Origin: CAVOKN01 sp963696505 | Lineage (GTDB): Bacteria; Pseudomonadota; Gammaproteobacteria; Burkholderiales; Rhodocyclaceae | Assembly (NCBI GenBank): GCA_963696505.1 | Contig: CAVOKN010000023.1 | Span: 124,001 to 188,000 of the forward strand | Direction of reading: 5' to 3' | DNA length: 64,000 nt | Part shown: positions 16,445 to 25,665 of the stretch, piece by piece | Layout of the letters: each line of letters opens with the position of its first letter | Position numbering within the stretch: position 1 is the stretch's first letter | Notes under the pieces: generated by a model | Seen by the model: the letters and a program-made list of their open reading frames with translations, nothing else | What the model was told of the DNA's origin: nothing | Database searches by the model: none | Position numbers and translations under genes: made by a program

Positions 16445-18223
16445 CTACTTCTTCTGCGCGTCCTGGGTGGCGCGCAGCAGGTCGCCGATGTCCGGTTCCT
16501 TCGGCGCCTCGGATCGGGGCTCGGGCGCCGGCGGCGGCAGATCGGCAGGCTGCAACTGGCTGCCCGGCGCCGGTGGCGCGGCGGACTCGGGAGCCGGCGC
16601 GGCCGGTGGCAGGTCTGGCGGTGCGAGCGGCAGGCCAGGGGTGCTGCCGTCGCCGGCGTTTTCCAAGGCCGGAACTTCGATCGCCTGGCCGGGCGCGACC
16701 TTGCCCTCGTACTGGACCATATTGGGGAACGCGATTACCAGGCCCACCATGATCATCTGGATCACGACGAAGGGCACTGCACCCCAATAGATCTCGGTGG
16801 TCTTCACCGACTTGGGTGCCACCGAGCGCAGGTAAAACAGCGCGAAGCCGAAGGGCGGATGCATGAACGAGGTCTGCATGTTCACCGCCAGCAGCACGCC
16901 AAACCAGATCAGGTCTATGCCCAGCTTGTCCGCCACCGGCCCCAACAGCGGCACGACGATGAAGGCCAGTTCGAAGAAATCGAGGAAGAAGGCGAGCAGG
17001 AACACCAGGATGTTCACCACGATCAGGAAGCCGACCTCGCCGCCGGGCAGGTCGGTAAGCAGGTGCTCCACCCAGACGTGGCCGTTCACGCCATAGAAGG
17101 TGAGGCTGAACACCCGGGCGCCGATCAGGATGAAGACGACGAAGGTGGTGAGCCGCGCCGTCGACTCCATCGCCTGCTTGAGCAGCTTGAAGTCCAGTCG
17201 TCTGCGCGCAACCGCCATCGCCAGCGCTCCGCTCGCGCCCATGGCGCCGCCCTCGGTCGGGGTGGCGATGCCGAGGAAGATGGTGCCCAGCACCAGGAAG
17301 ATCAGGGCCAGGGGCGGGATCAGCACGAAGGTGACGCGCTCGGCCATCTGCGACAACAGCTTCAGGCCCGACACCCGGTTGATTACCGCCAGCACGAAGG
17401 CGACGCCGCCGCCGACCGACATGGCACCGACGATGGTCTCGTCCACCGGGTGGTCCTTCGCCATTCCGTAGGCATAGGCGAGGCCGGCTGCGGTGGAAAC
17501 CGCCGCCAGAATCGCGAGCGAGGTGTTGCCGGTGCTGCCGTCGGGCTCGCGGTGGGTGCGCGCCTCCAGCGGCAGCGCCGGCGCCGCCTTGGGGAAGAAC
17601 ACCGTGACCATCAGCACGTAGGTAACGTAGAGGCTGGCGAGGATGAAGCCCGGGACGAAAGCGCCCTTGTACATGTCGCCCACCGACTTGCCGAGCTGGT
17701 CGGCCATGATGATCAGCACGAGCGAGGGCGGGATGATCTGTGCCAGTGTTCCGGAAGCGGCGATGACCCCGGTGGCGAGCCGTTTGTCATAGCCGTAGCG
17801 CATCATGATCGGCAGCGAGATGAGGCCCATGGAGATCACCGAGGCCGCCACCACGCCGGTGGTCGCCGCCAGCATGGCGCCGACGAAGATCACCGCATAG
17901 GCGAGCCCGCCGCGGATCGGCCCGAACAACTGGCCGATGGTGTCGAGCAAATCCTCGGCCATGCCGCTACGTTCCAGGATCAGCCCCATGAAGGTGAAGA
18001 AGGGGATCGCCAGCAGCGTGTCGTTGTTCATGATGCCGCCGAAGATGCGCTCCGGCAGGGCCTGGAACAGCGAAGGTTGGAGCAGGCCCAGTTCGATGCC
18101 GATCCAGCCGAAGACGATGCCGTTGGCCGCCAGCGCGAAGGCCACCGGGTAGCCGAGCATGAGGAACACGACCAGCGCCGCGAACATGATCGGCGCCATG
18201 TTGTTGGTGAGGAACTCGATCAT
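16445..18223 (-). CDS. dctM: TRAP transporter large permease with proline-rich C-terminal tail
   Basis: Twelve or more hydrophobic segments form the ion-coupled permease (start MIEFLTNNMAPIMFAALVV; family motif PSLVLIIMADQLGKSVGDMY; GIATPTEGGAMGASGALAMA; MQTSFMHPPFGFALFYLRSV). At 592 residues it is longer than the common 430, partly through a central loop. About 70 C-terminal residues after VQYEGKVAPGQAI are Pro/Ala/Glu-rich (PAPESAAPPAPGSQLQPADL) and probably cytoplasmic and disordered. Its start overlaps the stop of dctQ, so the two are translated together. Confidence 0.93.
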   Translation of the reverse strand: MIEFLTNNMAPIMFAALVVFLMLGYPVAFALAANGIVFGWIGIELGLLQPSLFQALPERIFGGIMNNDTLLAIPFFTFMGLILERSGMAEDLLDTIGQLFGPIRGGLAYAVIFVGAMLAATTGVVAASVISMGLISLPIMMRYGYDKRLATGVIAASGTLAQIIPPSLVLIIMADQLGKSVGDMYKGAFVPGFILASLYVTYVLMVTVFFPKAAPALPLEARTHREPDGSTGNTSLAILAAVSTAAGLAYAYGMAKDHPVDETIVGAMSVGGGVAFVLAVINRVSGLKLLSQMAERVTFVLIPPLALIFLVLGTIFLGIATPTEGGAMGASGALAMAVARRRLDFKLLKQAMESTARLTTFVVFILIGARVFSLTFYGVNGHVWVEHLLTDLPGGEVGFLIVVNILVFLLAFFLDFFELAFIVVPLLGPVADKLGIDLIWFGVLLAVNMQTSFMHPPFGFALFYLRSVAPKSVKTTEIYWGAVPFVVIQMIMVGLVIAFPNMVQYEGKVAPGQAIEVPALENAGDGSTPGLPLAPPDLPPAAPAPESAAPPAPGSQLQPADLPPPAPEPRSEAPKEPDIGDLLRATQDAQKK

Positions 18224-18876
18224 TTCGCGTCCCCCTTCGGATTTTTCTCGTCGATCATGTCGTGGGCGCTATGGACGAAGCTGGCGACACCGGGGCCGAC
18301 CTGATGCTTCTTGATTTCCGCCGCCAGTTCCGCCTCGGCGCTGGGGCCCTTGTACTTTTCCAGCGGGTTGGCAATCAAACCCTGGAGGAAGGCGATGCGC
18401 TTGATGAGTTCGGCGATGCCCTGCAGGATCAGCAGGAAAAAGCCCACCGGAACCAGCAGCCGCACCGGCCAGAGGGTCAGGCCGCCGGGGCTGGCGGACG
18501 TTTCGCCCGAGTTCCACGCCATCAGGAATACCGGCCAGGAGAGGTAAAGGATGATCAATGCCATGGGCATCAGGAAGAACAGGATCCCGAACACGTCGAT
18601 CCAGTTCTGGGCGCGGGGCGAGAGGTGGCCGGTGACCACGTCGATGCGCACGTGCTCGTTGCGCATCAGCGTCCAGGCGGCCCCGAGCAGGAAGATCGCC
18701 GAGAACAGATACCACTGGATTTCGAGGAAGGCGTTGGAGCTGAGGTCGAAGGCCTTGCGGCTGATGGCGTTGCCGGCGCTGATCAGCACCGCGATCAGCA
18801 CCAGCCAGATCGCCGCCTTGCCTATGCGTTCGTTGATCGCGTTGACCAGGCGCGAGAATCCGAGCAATGCGTTCAT
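18220..18876 (-). CDS. dctQ: TRAP transporter small permease
   Basis: A 218-residue membrane protein with four hydrophobic helices (starting IWLVLIAVLISAGNAISR and WYLFSAIFLLGAAWTLMRN), the usual DctQ architecture including the conserved EIQWYLF segment. Membrane partner of DctM for uptake driven by the sodium or proton gradient. It is preceded by AAGGAGAATAA close to the ATG. The binding-protein gene lies convergently beyond dctM, so regulation of the three may be separate. Confidence 0.92.
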   Translation of the reverse strand: MNALLGFSRLVNAINERIGKAAIWLVLIAVLISAGNAISRKAFDLSSNAFLEIQWYLFSAIFLLGAAWTLMRNEHVRIDVVTGHLSPRAQNWIDVFGILFFLMPMALIILYLSWPVFLMAWNSGETSASPGGLTLWPVRLLVPVGFFLLILQGIAELIKRIAFLQGLIANPLEKYKGPSAEAELAAEIKKHQVGPGVASFVHSAHDMIDEKNPKGDAK

Positions 18877-19040
18877 TTATTCTCCTTCGGCATTGTGTCC
18901 CGGTGGGCGGGAGCATACGACCTGGGGCTCGGCTTGGGGCGGCCGGCGCCTCTGAGCCGTAGGGTAGCGAGGATCGATCCCGTTTGCCACAGGCTTCAAG
19001 CAGAATACGGGTAAACCGACACGCCGCGTCCGCCGATCTC

Positions 19041-19673
19041 ATGAGCACCCGCTTTTGCTTCGTCCGCCATGGCGAGACCGCCTGGAATGCGCTGCACCGC
19101 ATCCAGGGCCACCTCGATCTGCCGCTCAACGCCAACGGCATCGCCCAGGCGCGGGCGCTGGCCAACAGCCTGCTGGGGGAAACCTTTGGTGCGCTTTACA
19201 GCAGCGACCTGGAGCGCGCGCGGCACACGGCGGAGGCGGTGGCCCACGTGCTGCACCTGCCGGTCCGCGTACTGCCCGCGCTGCGGGAGCGCAATTTCGG
19301 CGTGTTCCAGGGACTGACTTTTGAGGAATGCACCCGACGTTACCCGGCCGAGCACGCACGGCTGCGCGCGCGGGATCCGGATTTCGCCATTCCCGACGGC
19401 GAAAGCCTCGGCCAGTTCAGCCGGCGGGTGCTGGACAGCGTGGCCGAGCTTGCGCTGCGCCATCCCGGCGCCCAGGTATTGGTGGCGACCCACGGCGGCG
19501 TGCTCGACATGCTGTATCGGCGCGCCACCGGACGCGGCCTCGACGCGCCGCGGGAATGCGAGATCCCCAACGCGGCGCTCAACTGGATAGAAGTCGATGC
19601 TGAGGACTGGTCGCTGCTCGCCTGGGCCGACCGCTCGCACCTGGTCGCCGCCCTCGACGAACTGTCCGGCTGA
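19041..19673 (+). CDS. Histidine phosphatase (phosphoglycerate mutase-like)
   Basis: Start chosen at 19041 because MSTRFCFVRHGETAWN is the natural beginning of the family; the longer frame adds unrelated residues. The phosphohistidine motif RHGETAWN, the QGHLDLPLN segment, the SDLERARHTAEAV motif and the second catalytic histidine in VLVATHGGVLDML are all seen. Such proteins dephosphorylate small phosphoesters (for example alpha-ribazole phosphate, CobC-like). The substrate cannot be told from sequence. It is followed by the acyl-activating fusion gene after 51 bp. Confidence 0.88.
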   Translation: MSTRFCFVRHGETAWNALHRIQGHLDLPLNANGIAQARALANSLLGETFGALYSSDLERARHTAEAVAHVLHLPVRVLPALRERNFGVFQGLTFEECTRRYPAEHARLRARDPDFAIPDGESLGQFSRRVLDSVAELALRHPGAQVLVATHGGVLDMLYRRATGRGLDAPRECEIPNAALNWIEVDAEDWSLLAWADRSHLVAALDELSG

Positions 19674-19724
19674 GCGGTCAATGTCGCCATCTCGAGCGCC
19701 CGCCAATCCAGACATCGCGTCCGC

Positions 19725-21852
19725 ATGACCGACCCCCATTCGCAACAGACGGACGTACCGGCGCGACTGCTCGCCGTGATCGCCGGCGTCGTCGCCGAAA
19801 CCCATCCGGGGCGCGAACAACTGTTGGGTCTCGACAGCGACTTCGAACGCGACCTGGGCCTGGACAGCCTGGCTCGCGCCGAACTGCTGCTGCGCGTCGG
19901 CGAGCACTTCGGCATCACGTTGCCGGACGCGGCGCTGGGCGAAGCCCAGACGCCGCGCGCGTTGCTGCCTTACCTCGGCCAGACCGAGAGCCAGACGCGC
20001 GCCGCCTCCGCGTTGCCCGGTGCCGCCGCTCTCCAGGCACTGACTTCCGGCGACGCGGTGCCCGCAGCCATCGAAACCCTGGGCGCGGCGCTGGAGTGGC
20101 ACGCCGAGCGCCACCCCGACCGCACGCACGTGCTGCTCTACGGCGACGGCGCCGAGCCGCAGGCCATCAGCTACGGCGATCTGTGGCACGAGGCGCGCAG
20201 CATTGCCGCCGGCCTCGTCGCCGCCGGGCTCAGGCCGCGCCAGACGGTGGCGCTGATGCTGCCCACCTCGCGCGACTACCTGGCGAGCTTCATCGGCACC
20301 ATCCTTGCCGGCGGCATACCGGTGCCGATCTACCCGCCGGCGCGGCTGTCGCAGATCGAGGACCACCTGCGGCGCCATGCCCGCATCCTCGACAACGCCC
20401 AGTGCCCCTTCCTCGTCACCGTGCCCCAGGCCAAGACCGTGGCGCGGCTGCTGCGCGCCGCGGTCCCGGCGCTGCGCGAAATCCTCACTCCGGACGAACT
20501 GCGCGTCGAGCCTCAAGCCGGCATCCACCCGGCGGCGCCCCACGACATCGCCTTCCTGCAATACACCTCCGGCAGCACTGGCGACCCCAAGGGCGTGGTG
20601 CTGACCCACGCCAACCTGCTCGCCAACCTGCGCTGCATGGGCGAGGCGGTGCGGCTGGGCAGCGGCGACGTGTTCGTCAGCTGGCTTCCCCTCTACCATG
20701 ACATGGGACTGATCGGCGTGTGGCTGGCGCCGCTGTACTTCGGGATACCGACGGTGCTGATGAGCCCGCTTGCCTTCCTGGCGCGGCCGGCGCGCTGGCT
20801 CCAGGCCATTGCCCGTCACCGCGGCACCATCTCGGCGGCGCCCAACTTCGCCTACGAGTTGTGCGCGCGCAAGATCGGCGATGCCGAGTTGGAGGGTGTG
20901 GACCTTTCGAGCTGGCGCATCGCGCTCAACGGCGCCGAGCCCGTCAGCGCGCCGACGCTGGAAGCCTTCGCCTCACGCTTCGCGCCTTTCGGCCTTGCGC
21001 GCGGCGCGCTGTTCCCTGCCTACGGCCTGGCGGAATGCTGCGTCGGGCTGGCCTTCCCGCCGGTGGGCCGCGGCCCGTTGGTGGACCGCATTTCCCGGCG
21101 TCATTTCACCGAGGAGCGCCGTGCCGTGGCGGCTGACTTTGCCCTTGCCGATGCCATGGAGGTGGTGGGCTGCGGCCGCGCCATCCCGCAGCACGCGCTG
21201 CGGGTGGTGGACGAACTCGGCGGCGAACTGCCGGACCGCCACGTCGGGCGCCTGCAATTCCGCGGCCCGTCCGCCAGCGCCGGCTACTACCGCAACCCCG
21301 AGGCGACGCGCAAACTGGTGGTCGGAGAATGGCGCGAGACCGGCGACTACGCCTATCTTGCCGAGGGCGAGCTCTACCTCACCGGCCGCGTCAAGGACCT
21401 CATCATCCGTGGCGGCCGCAACCTCTATCCCTACGAACTGGAGCAGGCGGTGGGCGCGCTGCCTGGGGTGCGCAAGGGCTGTGTCGCGGTGTTCGGCTGC
21501 CCCGACCCCCACAGCGCCACCGAGCGCATCGTCGTCGTCGCCGAGACGCGGGAGACGGATGATGCCGCCCGCGAACGCCTGCGCGACGCCATCAACCAGA
21601 CCGCCGCTGATGTCATGGGCATGCCCGCCGACGAGGTCGTGCTGGCGCCGCCCCACGCCGTGCTCAAGACCTCCAGCGGCAAGATCCGCCGCGCCGCCTC
21701 GCGCGAGCTCTACCAGCAGGGCCTGATCGGCGCCGCCGGCGCGCCGCTGTGGCTGACGCTCGCCAGGCTGGCCACCTCGGCCGGCTTGGCGCGCCTTCGC
21801 CTCGCCGCGCGCAGCGTGCTCGGCAGGCTCTATGCCGCCTGGTTCTGGAGTG
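19725..21852 (+). CDS. Acyl carrier domain plus acyl-CoA/acyl-ACP synthetase (first part of a fusion)
   Basis: Residues 1-90 form an acyl-carrier domain with the phosphopantetheine serine in RDLGLDSLARAEL. Residues from about 125 onward form an AMP-binding synthetase with YTSGSTGDPKGVVLTH, the AYGLAE motif, ETGDYAYLAEGELYLTGR and the final lysine motif KTSSGKIRR. After about 21850 the frame runs on to 22853 as arginine/alanine-rich nonsense, while the PlsC-like domain continues in a different frame. The junction AAWFW then FYFVLAVPLW is easily restored by one indel near 21845-21853. The whole protein would be about 945 residues and probably activates and transfers a fatty acid in lipid synthesis. 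Confidence 0.85.
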
Positions 21853-22563
21853 TTCTACTTCGTGCTGGCCGTACCCCTGTGGAGTGTGGTCGCCGCATTG
21901 CAGCGACCGGACCTGGGGCGCCGCGCATGCCACTGGACTGCGCGCCTCATGCTGCGGCTGGCGGGACTGACGTGGCGCGCCATCGGGTTCGACCGTCTGC
22001 CGGCGAAAGGCCACGTGCTGGTGGTGAATCACGCCAGCTATGCCGATGCCGTGTATCTGGTGGCGGCGCTGCCGCCGCGGGCGGGCTACCGCTTCGTCGC
22101 CAAGCGCGAGTTCCTCGATCACTGGCTGCCGCGGCTGTTCTTCCAGGGAATCGGCGCCCTCTTCGTCGAACGTTTCGATTCGCGCCAGGGGGTCGAGGAC
22201 GCCGAGGGCATAACCGCCGCCCTCGCAGGCGGCGACAGCGTCATCGTCTTCCCCGAGGGCACCTTCACCCGCGAACCGGGCCTGCGCCGCTTCCGCGCTG
22301 GCGCCTTTGCCGCCGCCGCCCGCTCCAGCGTGCCGGTGGCGGTGGCGGGCCTGCGCGGCGTGCGCGGCATGCTGCGCGAAGGAAGCTGGCTGCCACGGCG
22401 TACGCCGGTCGAACTGGAAGTCGGCGCCACCCTGGCGGCGAGCGGTGCGGACTGGGCCACGGCAATCCGCCTGCGCGACGAGGCACGCGCCGAAATGCTG
22501 CGGCTGTGCGGCGAGGCGGACTCGAGTGCGGCGGGGCGGAGCGTGGCGCAAGGGGGCGGCTGA
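21853..22563 (+). CDS. PlsC-type acyltransferase domain (second part of the fusion)
   Basis: A 1-acyl-glycerol-3-phosphate acyltransferase domain. The HX4D motif is in VNHASYADAVYLV and the second block is FPEGTFTREPGLRRFRAG. A hydrophobic N-terminal stretch (VFYFVLAVPLWSVVAAL) precedes it and probably anchors the domain in the membrane. In this assembly it is out of frame with the synthetase domain by one base. Whether the organism really encodes two proteins or one is the open point, since the frame starts only inside the linker. Confidence 0.82.
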   Translation, partial: FYFVLAVPLWSVVAALQRPDLGRRACHWTARLMLRLAGLTWRAIGFDRLPAKGHVLVVNHASYADAVYLVAALPPRAGYRFVAKREFLDHWLPRLFFQGIGALFVERFDSRQGVEDAEGITAALAGGDSVIVFPEGTFTREPGLRRFRAGAFAAAARSSVPVAVAGLRGVRGMLREGSWLPRRTPVELEVGATLAASGADWATAIRLRDEARAEMLRLCGEADSSAAGRSVAQGGG

Positions 22564-22686
22564 CGCCTGCGCGCCATCGGGCTTCTGCCCGCGCGATTTG
22601 CAGGGACAATTGCCGGACTGGGGCAGGTGGTCGCCCGGCTGGGGATTTCGCCACCACAAGACGTCAATCAAGAGGGAGGGAACACC

Positions 22687-23265
22687 ATGCAATTCATCCG
22701 CAACATCCTGGCGCTCGTCGGCCTGCTGGCCATCGTTGGCGGCGTCGCCGCCTGGGTTTCGGTCCAGGGCTTCCTGGCACGCCTCGATCCCGAGGCGGTG
22801 CGCGTTTACCAGGAGGTCGGAACGAAGTTCATGAAGGGCCTCGATCCGGGTGATGCCTTCGTGCGCGTCGAGCGCGTAAAGGACGGCCTTTCGCCGCAGG
22901 ACGTGGCGGACTCGCTCAAGAGCCTCGCGACACAGCAGAACCTGTTCTTCGTCGGGGAGGCCCCCTTCTACAAGCAGGTCGAAGCGGTCACCGGCAAGCC
23001 CTACCGCTTCATCGCCTTCTATTCCTTCTGCGACGCCCGGGTGGGTGCCCAGATGGCGGACTACAACAACACCTACACCGCCTTCATGCCCTGCCGCATC
23101 GCACTCGTGCAGAATCCGGACGGAAGCCTGTGGCTACAGATGATGGATCTGGACATGCTGATCCATGGCGGCAAGCCCCTGCCTCCGGAGCTCAAGGCAA
23201 GCGCGATCAAGGTACGCGAAGCGCTGAATGCCGTCATCACGGGGGCAGCCCGCGGCGATTTCTGA
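22687..23265 (+). CDS. DUF302 domain protein, membrane-anchored
   Basis: A 192-residue protein with an N-terminal hydrophobic anchor (ILALVGLLAIVGGVAAWVSV) followed by a periplasmic DUF302-like domain (FVRVERVKDGLSPQDVADSL, then FIAFYSFCDA, CRIALVQNPDGSLWLQMMDL). The start at 22687 has a strong AGAGGGAGGG 5 bp upstream. DUF302 proteins have no agreed function; many are found with sulfur or lipid metabolism genes. It follows the acyltransferase fusion by about 120 bp. Confidence 0.78.
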   Translation: MQFIRNILALVGLLAIVGGVAAWVSVQGFLARLDPEAVRVYQEVGTKFMKGLDPGDAFVRVERVKDGLSPQDVADSLKSLATQQNLFFVGEAPFYKQVEAVTGKPYRFIAFYSFCDARVGAQMADYNNTYTAFMPCRIALVQNPDGSLWLQMMDLDMLIHGGKPLPPELKASAIKVREALNAVITGAARGDF

Positions 23266-23296
23266 TCGGCGGGCAACTGCAGGGGCGGGGCCTGCA

Positions 23297-23319
23297 CCCT
23301 CTCCCCTCGTGGGAGAGGG
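23297..23319. repeat. Dispersed GC-rich hairpin repeat
   Basis: CCCTCTCCC at 23297-23305 pairs exactly with GGGAGAGGG at 23311-23319, followed by CTGGGGTGAGGGGG. This is the familiar dispersed intergenic repeat of many proteobacteria. Related copies lie inside mshN (61011-61190). It could weakly terminate the DUF302 transcript, but no T-tract follows. Confidence 0.65.
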
Positions 23320-23388
23320 CTGGGGTGAGGGGGCAGACCGCACCTGACGATTGCCGAGCATCGATGCCAACCGGGTGACGCCGAAGCC

Positions 23389-23889
23389 ATGCAAATCCGC
23401 CGTGCCACAGTGACTGACTTTCCGGCGATCCTCGGCCTCAACGCCGAGTCGGTCGCCTGGCTGAGCCCGCTGGACGAAGGCCGCCTCGCCAAGCTCCACG
23501 CCCAGGCGGCGCTGCACCGCGTGGTCGAGGAACAGGGTGAAGTCGTCGCCTTCGTGCTCGCCCTGCGCGAAGGCGCCGACTACGACAGCCCCAACTACAC
23601 CTGGTTCGCCCAGCGCTACCCACGCTTGCTCTACATCGACCGTGTGGTGGTCGCGCAGCGGGCGCGCGGTAAGGGTGCCGGCGCGCTGCTCTACCGCGAT
23701 ACCCTGGCGTTCGCCGCAGCTGCATCCGTTCCCCTCGTCGCCTGCGAGTACGACATCGTTCCGCCCAACGTGGCGTCCGGGCGGTTTCATGCCAGGTTCG
23801 GTTTCCGCGAAGTCGGAAGTCAGTGCGTGGCGGGCGGTGCGAAGGTGGTTTCGCTGCAGGTGGTCGCGGTGGGCAGGCCGGCGGCCTGA
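23389..23889 (+). CDS. GNAT family N-acetyltransferase
   Basis: A 166-residue protein with the GNAT fold order: the beta-1 start MQIRRATVTDFPAI, a central LYIDRVVVAQRARGKGAGALLYRD that contains the acetyl-CoA-binding R/Q-x-x-G-x-G/A motif, and the ending RFHARFGFREVGS. It transfers an acetyl group from acetyl-CoA to an unknown amine. It is the last core gene before the defence-type island. Confidence 0.85.
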   Translation: MQIRRATVTDFPAILGLNAESVAWLSPLDEGRLAKLHAQAALHRVVEEQGEVVAFVLALREGADYDSPNYTWFAQRYPRLLYIDRVVVAQRARGKGAGALLYRDTLAFAAAASVPLVACEYDIVPPNVASGRFHARFGFREVGSQCVAGGAKVVSLQVVAVGRPAA

Positions 23890-24080
23890 AGCTCAGGCGG
23901 TCAACCTGGGAGCCGGCCCGCTGCGGGGCTACTGGATGGGCGGCGCGGAATCGGATCAGGGCGAGCTCCAGGACTGAAGGGCGCGTTGCAGCGTAACGCC
24001 GGGACCCCTTTCCGATGGGCGCTGAGCGGGGGTTGCAGAGTTTGGCGCGTACGCCCGGTGCGCTATCATATTGGTGTTAA

Positions 24081-24110
24081 AGCACCGCACTGAGCACCAA
24101 AGTAAGCACC
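24081..24110 (+). promoter_or_regulatory. Candidate operator: three AGCACC repeats at 12 bp spacing
   Basis: AGCACC occurs at 24081-24086, 24093-24098 and 24105-24110, each exactly 12 bp apart, just before the antitoxin ATG at 24125. The reverse form TTGGTG lies at 24071-24076. Tandem sites of this spacing suit cooperative binding by a ribbon-helix-helix antitoxin, so autoregulation is likely but not shown. Confidence 0.5.
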
Positions 24111-24124
24111 AAAGCGAGACTGAC

Positions 24125-24364
24125 ATGAGCCGACTGACCATCACCTTGTCCGAGGCCCGCTACAAGGCCCTCAAGGAAGCGTCCGTGCAGCGTGACAAGA
24201 CCATCGGGCAACTGATCGACGAGAGCCTGGAGTTCTACGGCATCAAGTCCCGCGAAGACGCCCGCGATCTGGTGCGTCGTGCCCGGGCACGCAGCGAGCT
24301 TGCCGAGGATCAGGCCATGGCGGTGGCGCAAGAGCAGGTGCGTGCGCTGCGGCGCAAGTCTTGA
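24125..24364 (+). CDS. Ribbon-helix-helix antitoxin
   Basis: A 79-residue protein. The first 45 residues (MSRLTITLSEARYKALKEAS then IGQLIDESLEFYGIKS) fit the ribbon-helix-helix/CopG fold with its N-terminal DNA-binding strand. The C-terminal helices rich in arginine and glutamate would bind the toxin. The stop overlaps the start of the PIN-domain gene, the usual antitoxin-toxin coupling. The antitoxin is intact although its toxin is disrupted. Confidence 0.82.
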   Translation: MSRLTITLSEARYKALKEASVQRDKTIGQLIDESLEFYGIKSREDARDLVRRARARSELAEDQAMAVAQEQVRALRRKS

Positions 24365-24691
24365 GCCGCCAGCCCGTCGTCGTCGACACCAATGTTGTCG
24401 TCGCGGGTCTGCTGACCGGCAACCAAGCGTCGCCCGTCGCGCGCATTCTGGACAGCATGCTGGCGGCGGCCTTTCCCTTCGTCGTGTCCGAGGCCTTGCT
24501 TGCCGAATACCGAGCGGTCCTCGTGCGGCCCGCTCTGCGCAAGGTCCATGGGTTGAGGGTGGCCGAAGTCGAGACGCTGCTTACCGACATCGCCCAGCAC
24601 GCCATCGTGCTGGCGCCGGGCCGTGGATCGCCGGCGCCCGAAGCCGGCGATCAACTGCTGTGGGATCTACTCGCTGCCAGGGAGGCTGACT
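24361..24691 (+). pseudogene. PIN-domain toxin, 5' part, split by an IS607 element
   Basis: Begins VVVDTNVVVAGLLTGN, with the first PIN acidic residue, then VVSEALLAEYRAVLVRP, and ends at QLLWDLLAAREAD, where the expected LLVTGD is missing. PIN toxins are ribonucleases of VapC type. After 24691 the frame runs into insertion-element sequence and stops at 24717. The missing C-terminal 28 residues are found intact at 27043-27128, so the gene was cut precisely. Confidence 0.88.
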
Positions 24692-24731
24692 CTACCATTA
24701 CAAATAATGCGCAATAATGTACTATTGGCTC

Positions 24732-25361
24732 ATGGAAAACACCATGAGCACAGGCAAGGCGGCGAAGCTGCTGGGCGTCTCGGTCAAGACCTTGCAGCGC
24801 TGGGAGCGCGAGGGGCGGCTCACTGCTGTGGCGCGCACCGACAGCAATCGGCGCCTGTATACCGAAGCGCAGATTCGCGAATTCATCGGCCTGCGCCAGT
24901 CGGTGAATACGCCGATCCGGCTGGTGGCGTACTGCCGCGTCTCCAGTGCCGCGCAAGAACCGGATTTGGCGAATCAGCGCAAAGTGCTGGAGGAATTCGT
25001 GGTGGCCAAAGGTCTTGCCAACGTCGAGTTTGTCGAGGAAGTGGGCGGCGGGCTGAACTTCAAGCGCAAGCGGTTTCTGGCGCTGATGGAAGATATTGGC
25101 CGACGCGAAGTCAAGACACTGATTCTGGCGCACAGGGATCGGCTGACCCGGTTCGGCTTCGAGTGGTTCGAGCACTTTGCCAAAATCAATGGCTGCGAAC
25201 TGCTAGTGCTCAATCAAGAACGTCTTTCTCCCGAGCAGGAAATGGTGCAGGACTTGATGACCATCGTGGATTGCTTTTCGTCCCGGTTATACGGTCTGAG
25301 GAACTACCGAAAAAAGCTGGACGAGGCATTGAAGAAGGATGCGAACAATGAGCCAAGCTGA
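24732..25361 (+). CDS. tnpA: IS607 serine recombinase TnpA
   Basis: Residues 1-60 are a MerR-like helix-turn-helix (MSTGKAAKLLGVSVKTLQRW). Residues 65-200 are a serine resolvase domain with the catalytic serine in VAYCRVSSAAQEPDLANQR and the LILAHRDRLTRFGFEWFE region. The order (DNA-binding domain first) is specific to IS607-type transposases. The start could also be 24744 (MSTGK). It catalyses excision and integration without duplicating the target. It overlaps the next gene. Confidence 0.93.
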   Translation: MENTMSTGKAAKLLGVSVKTLQRWEREGRLTAVARTDSNRRLYTEAQIREFIGLRQSVNTPIRLVAYCRVSSAAQEPDLANQRKVLEEFVVAKGLANVEFVEEVGGGLNFKRKRFLALMEDIGRREVKTLILAHRDRLTRFGFEWFEHFAKINGCELLVLNQERLSPEQEMVQDLMTIVDCFSSRLYGLRNYRKKLDEALKKDANNEPS

Positions 25362-25665
25362 GAAAGTGACTATCTATTGCCACGGTGGATGCGGGCGCTT
25401 TGTGACGTTACGTAAGAGCAAGGTTCATCAGGCCGATTATTACTTATGTCATTCCCGGCTGGACGGGATTGAGTGCGAAGCAAAGCTTGCGCCACTGCAA
25501 CCCGGCAAGGTTCGCGTGGAGGATATGTACGCCGCCGCATCGTTCTGGGGGTATCGCGATGTATGGCCTGACGCACCGCAGGCAGCATCGGTCATGCGTG
25601 CCCGCGAGATTCTTGCGGCGGGTGTGGCGCAAATGGCCATCGAACAGGCCCGGCGATGCAACTGA
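25348..25665 (+). CDS. Small accessory protein of the IS607 element
   Basis: A 105-residue protein beginning MSQAEKVTIYCHGGCGRFVT, with cysteines in CHGGC and a later CHSR and CEAK, which could bind a metal ion. It overlaps tnpA at its start and tnpB at its end, so it is expressed with them. The family is unknown to me. Most IS607 elements lack a gene here, so it may be a passenger. Confidence 0.6.
   Translation: MSQAEKVTIYCHGGCGRFVTLRKSKVHQADYYLCHSRLDGIECEAKLAPLQPGKVRVEDMYAAASFWGYRDVWPDAPQAASVMRAREILAAGVAQMAIEQARRCN

Noticed and set aside
18996..20819. A 607-residue minus-strand frame opposite the phosphatase and synthetase genes
   Set aside because: Antisense to clear coding sequence, with no domain recognised.
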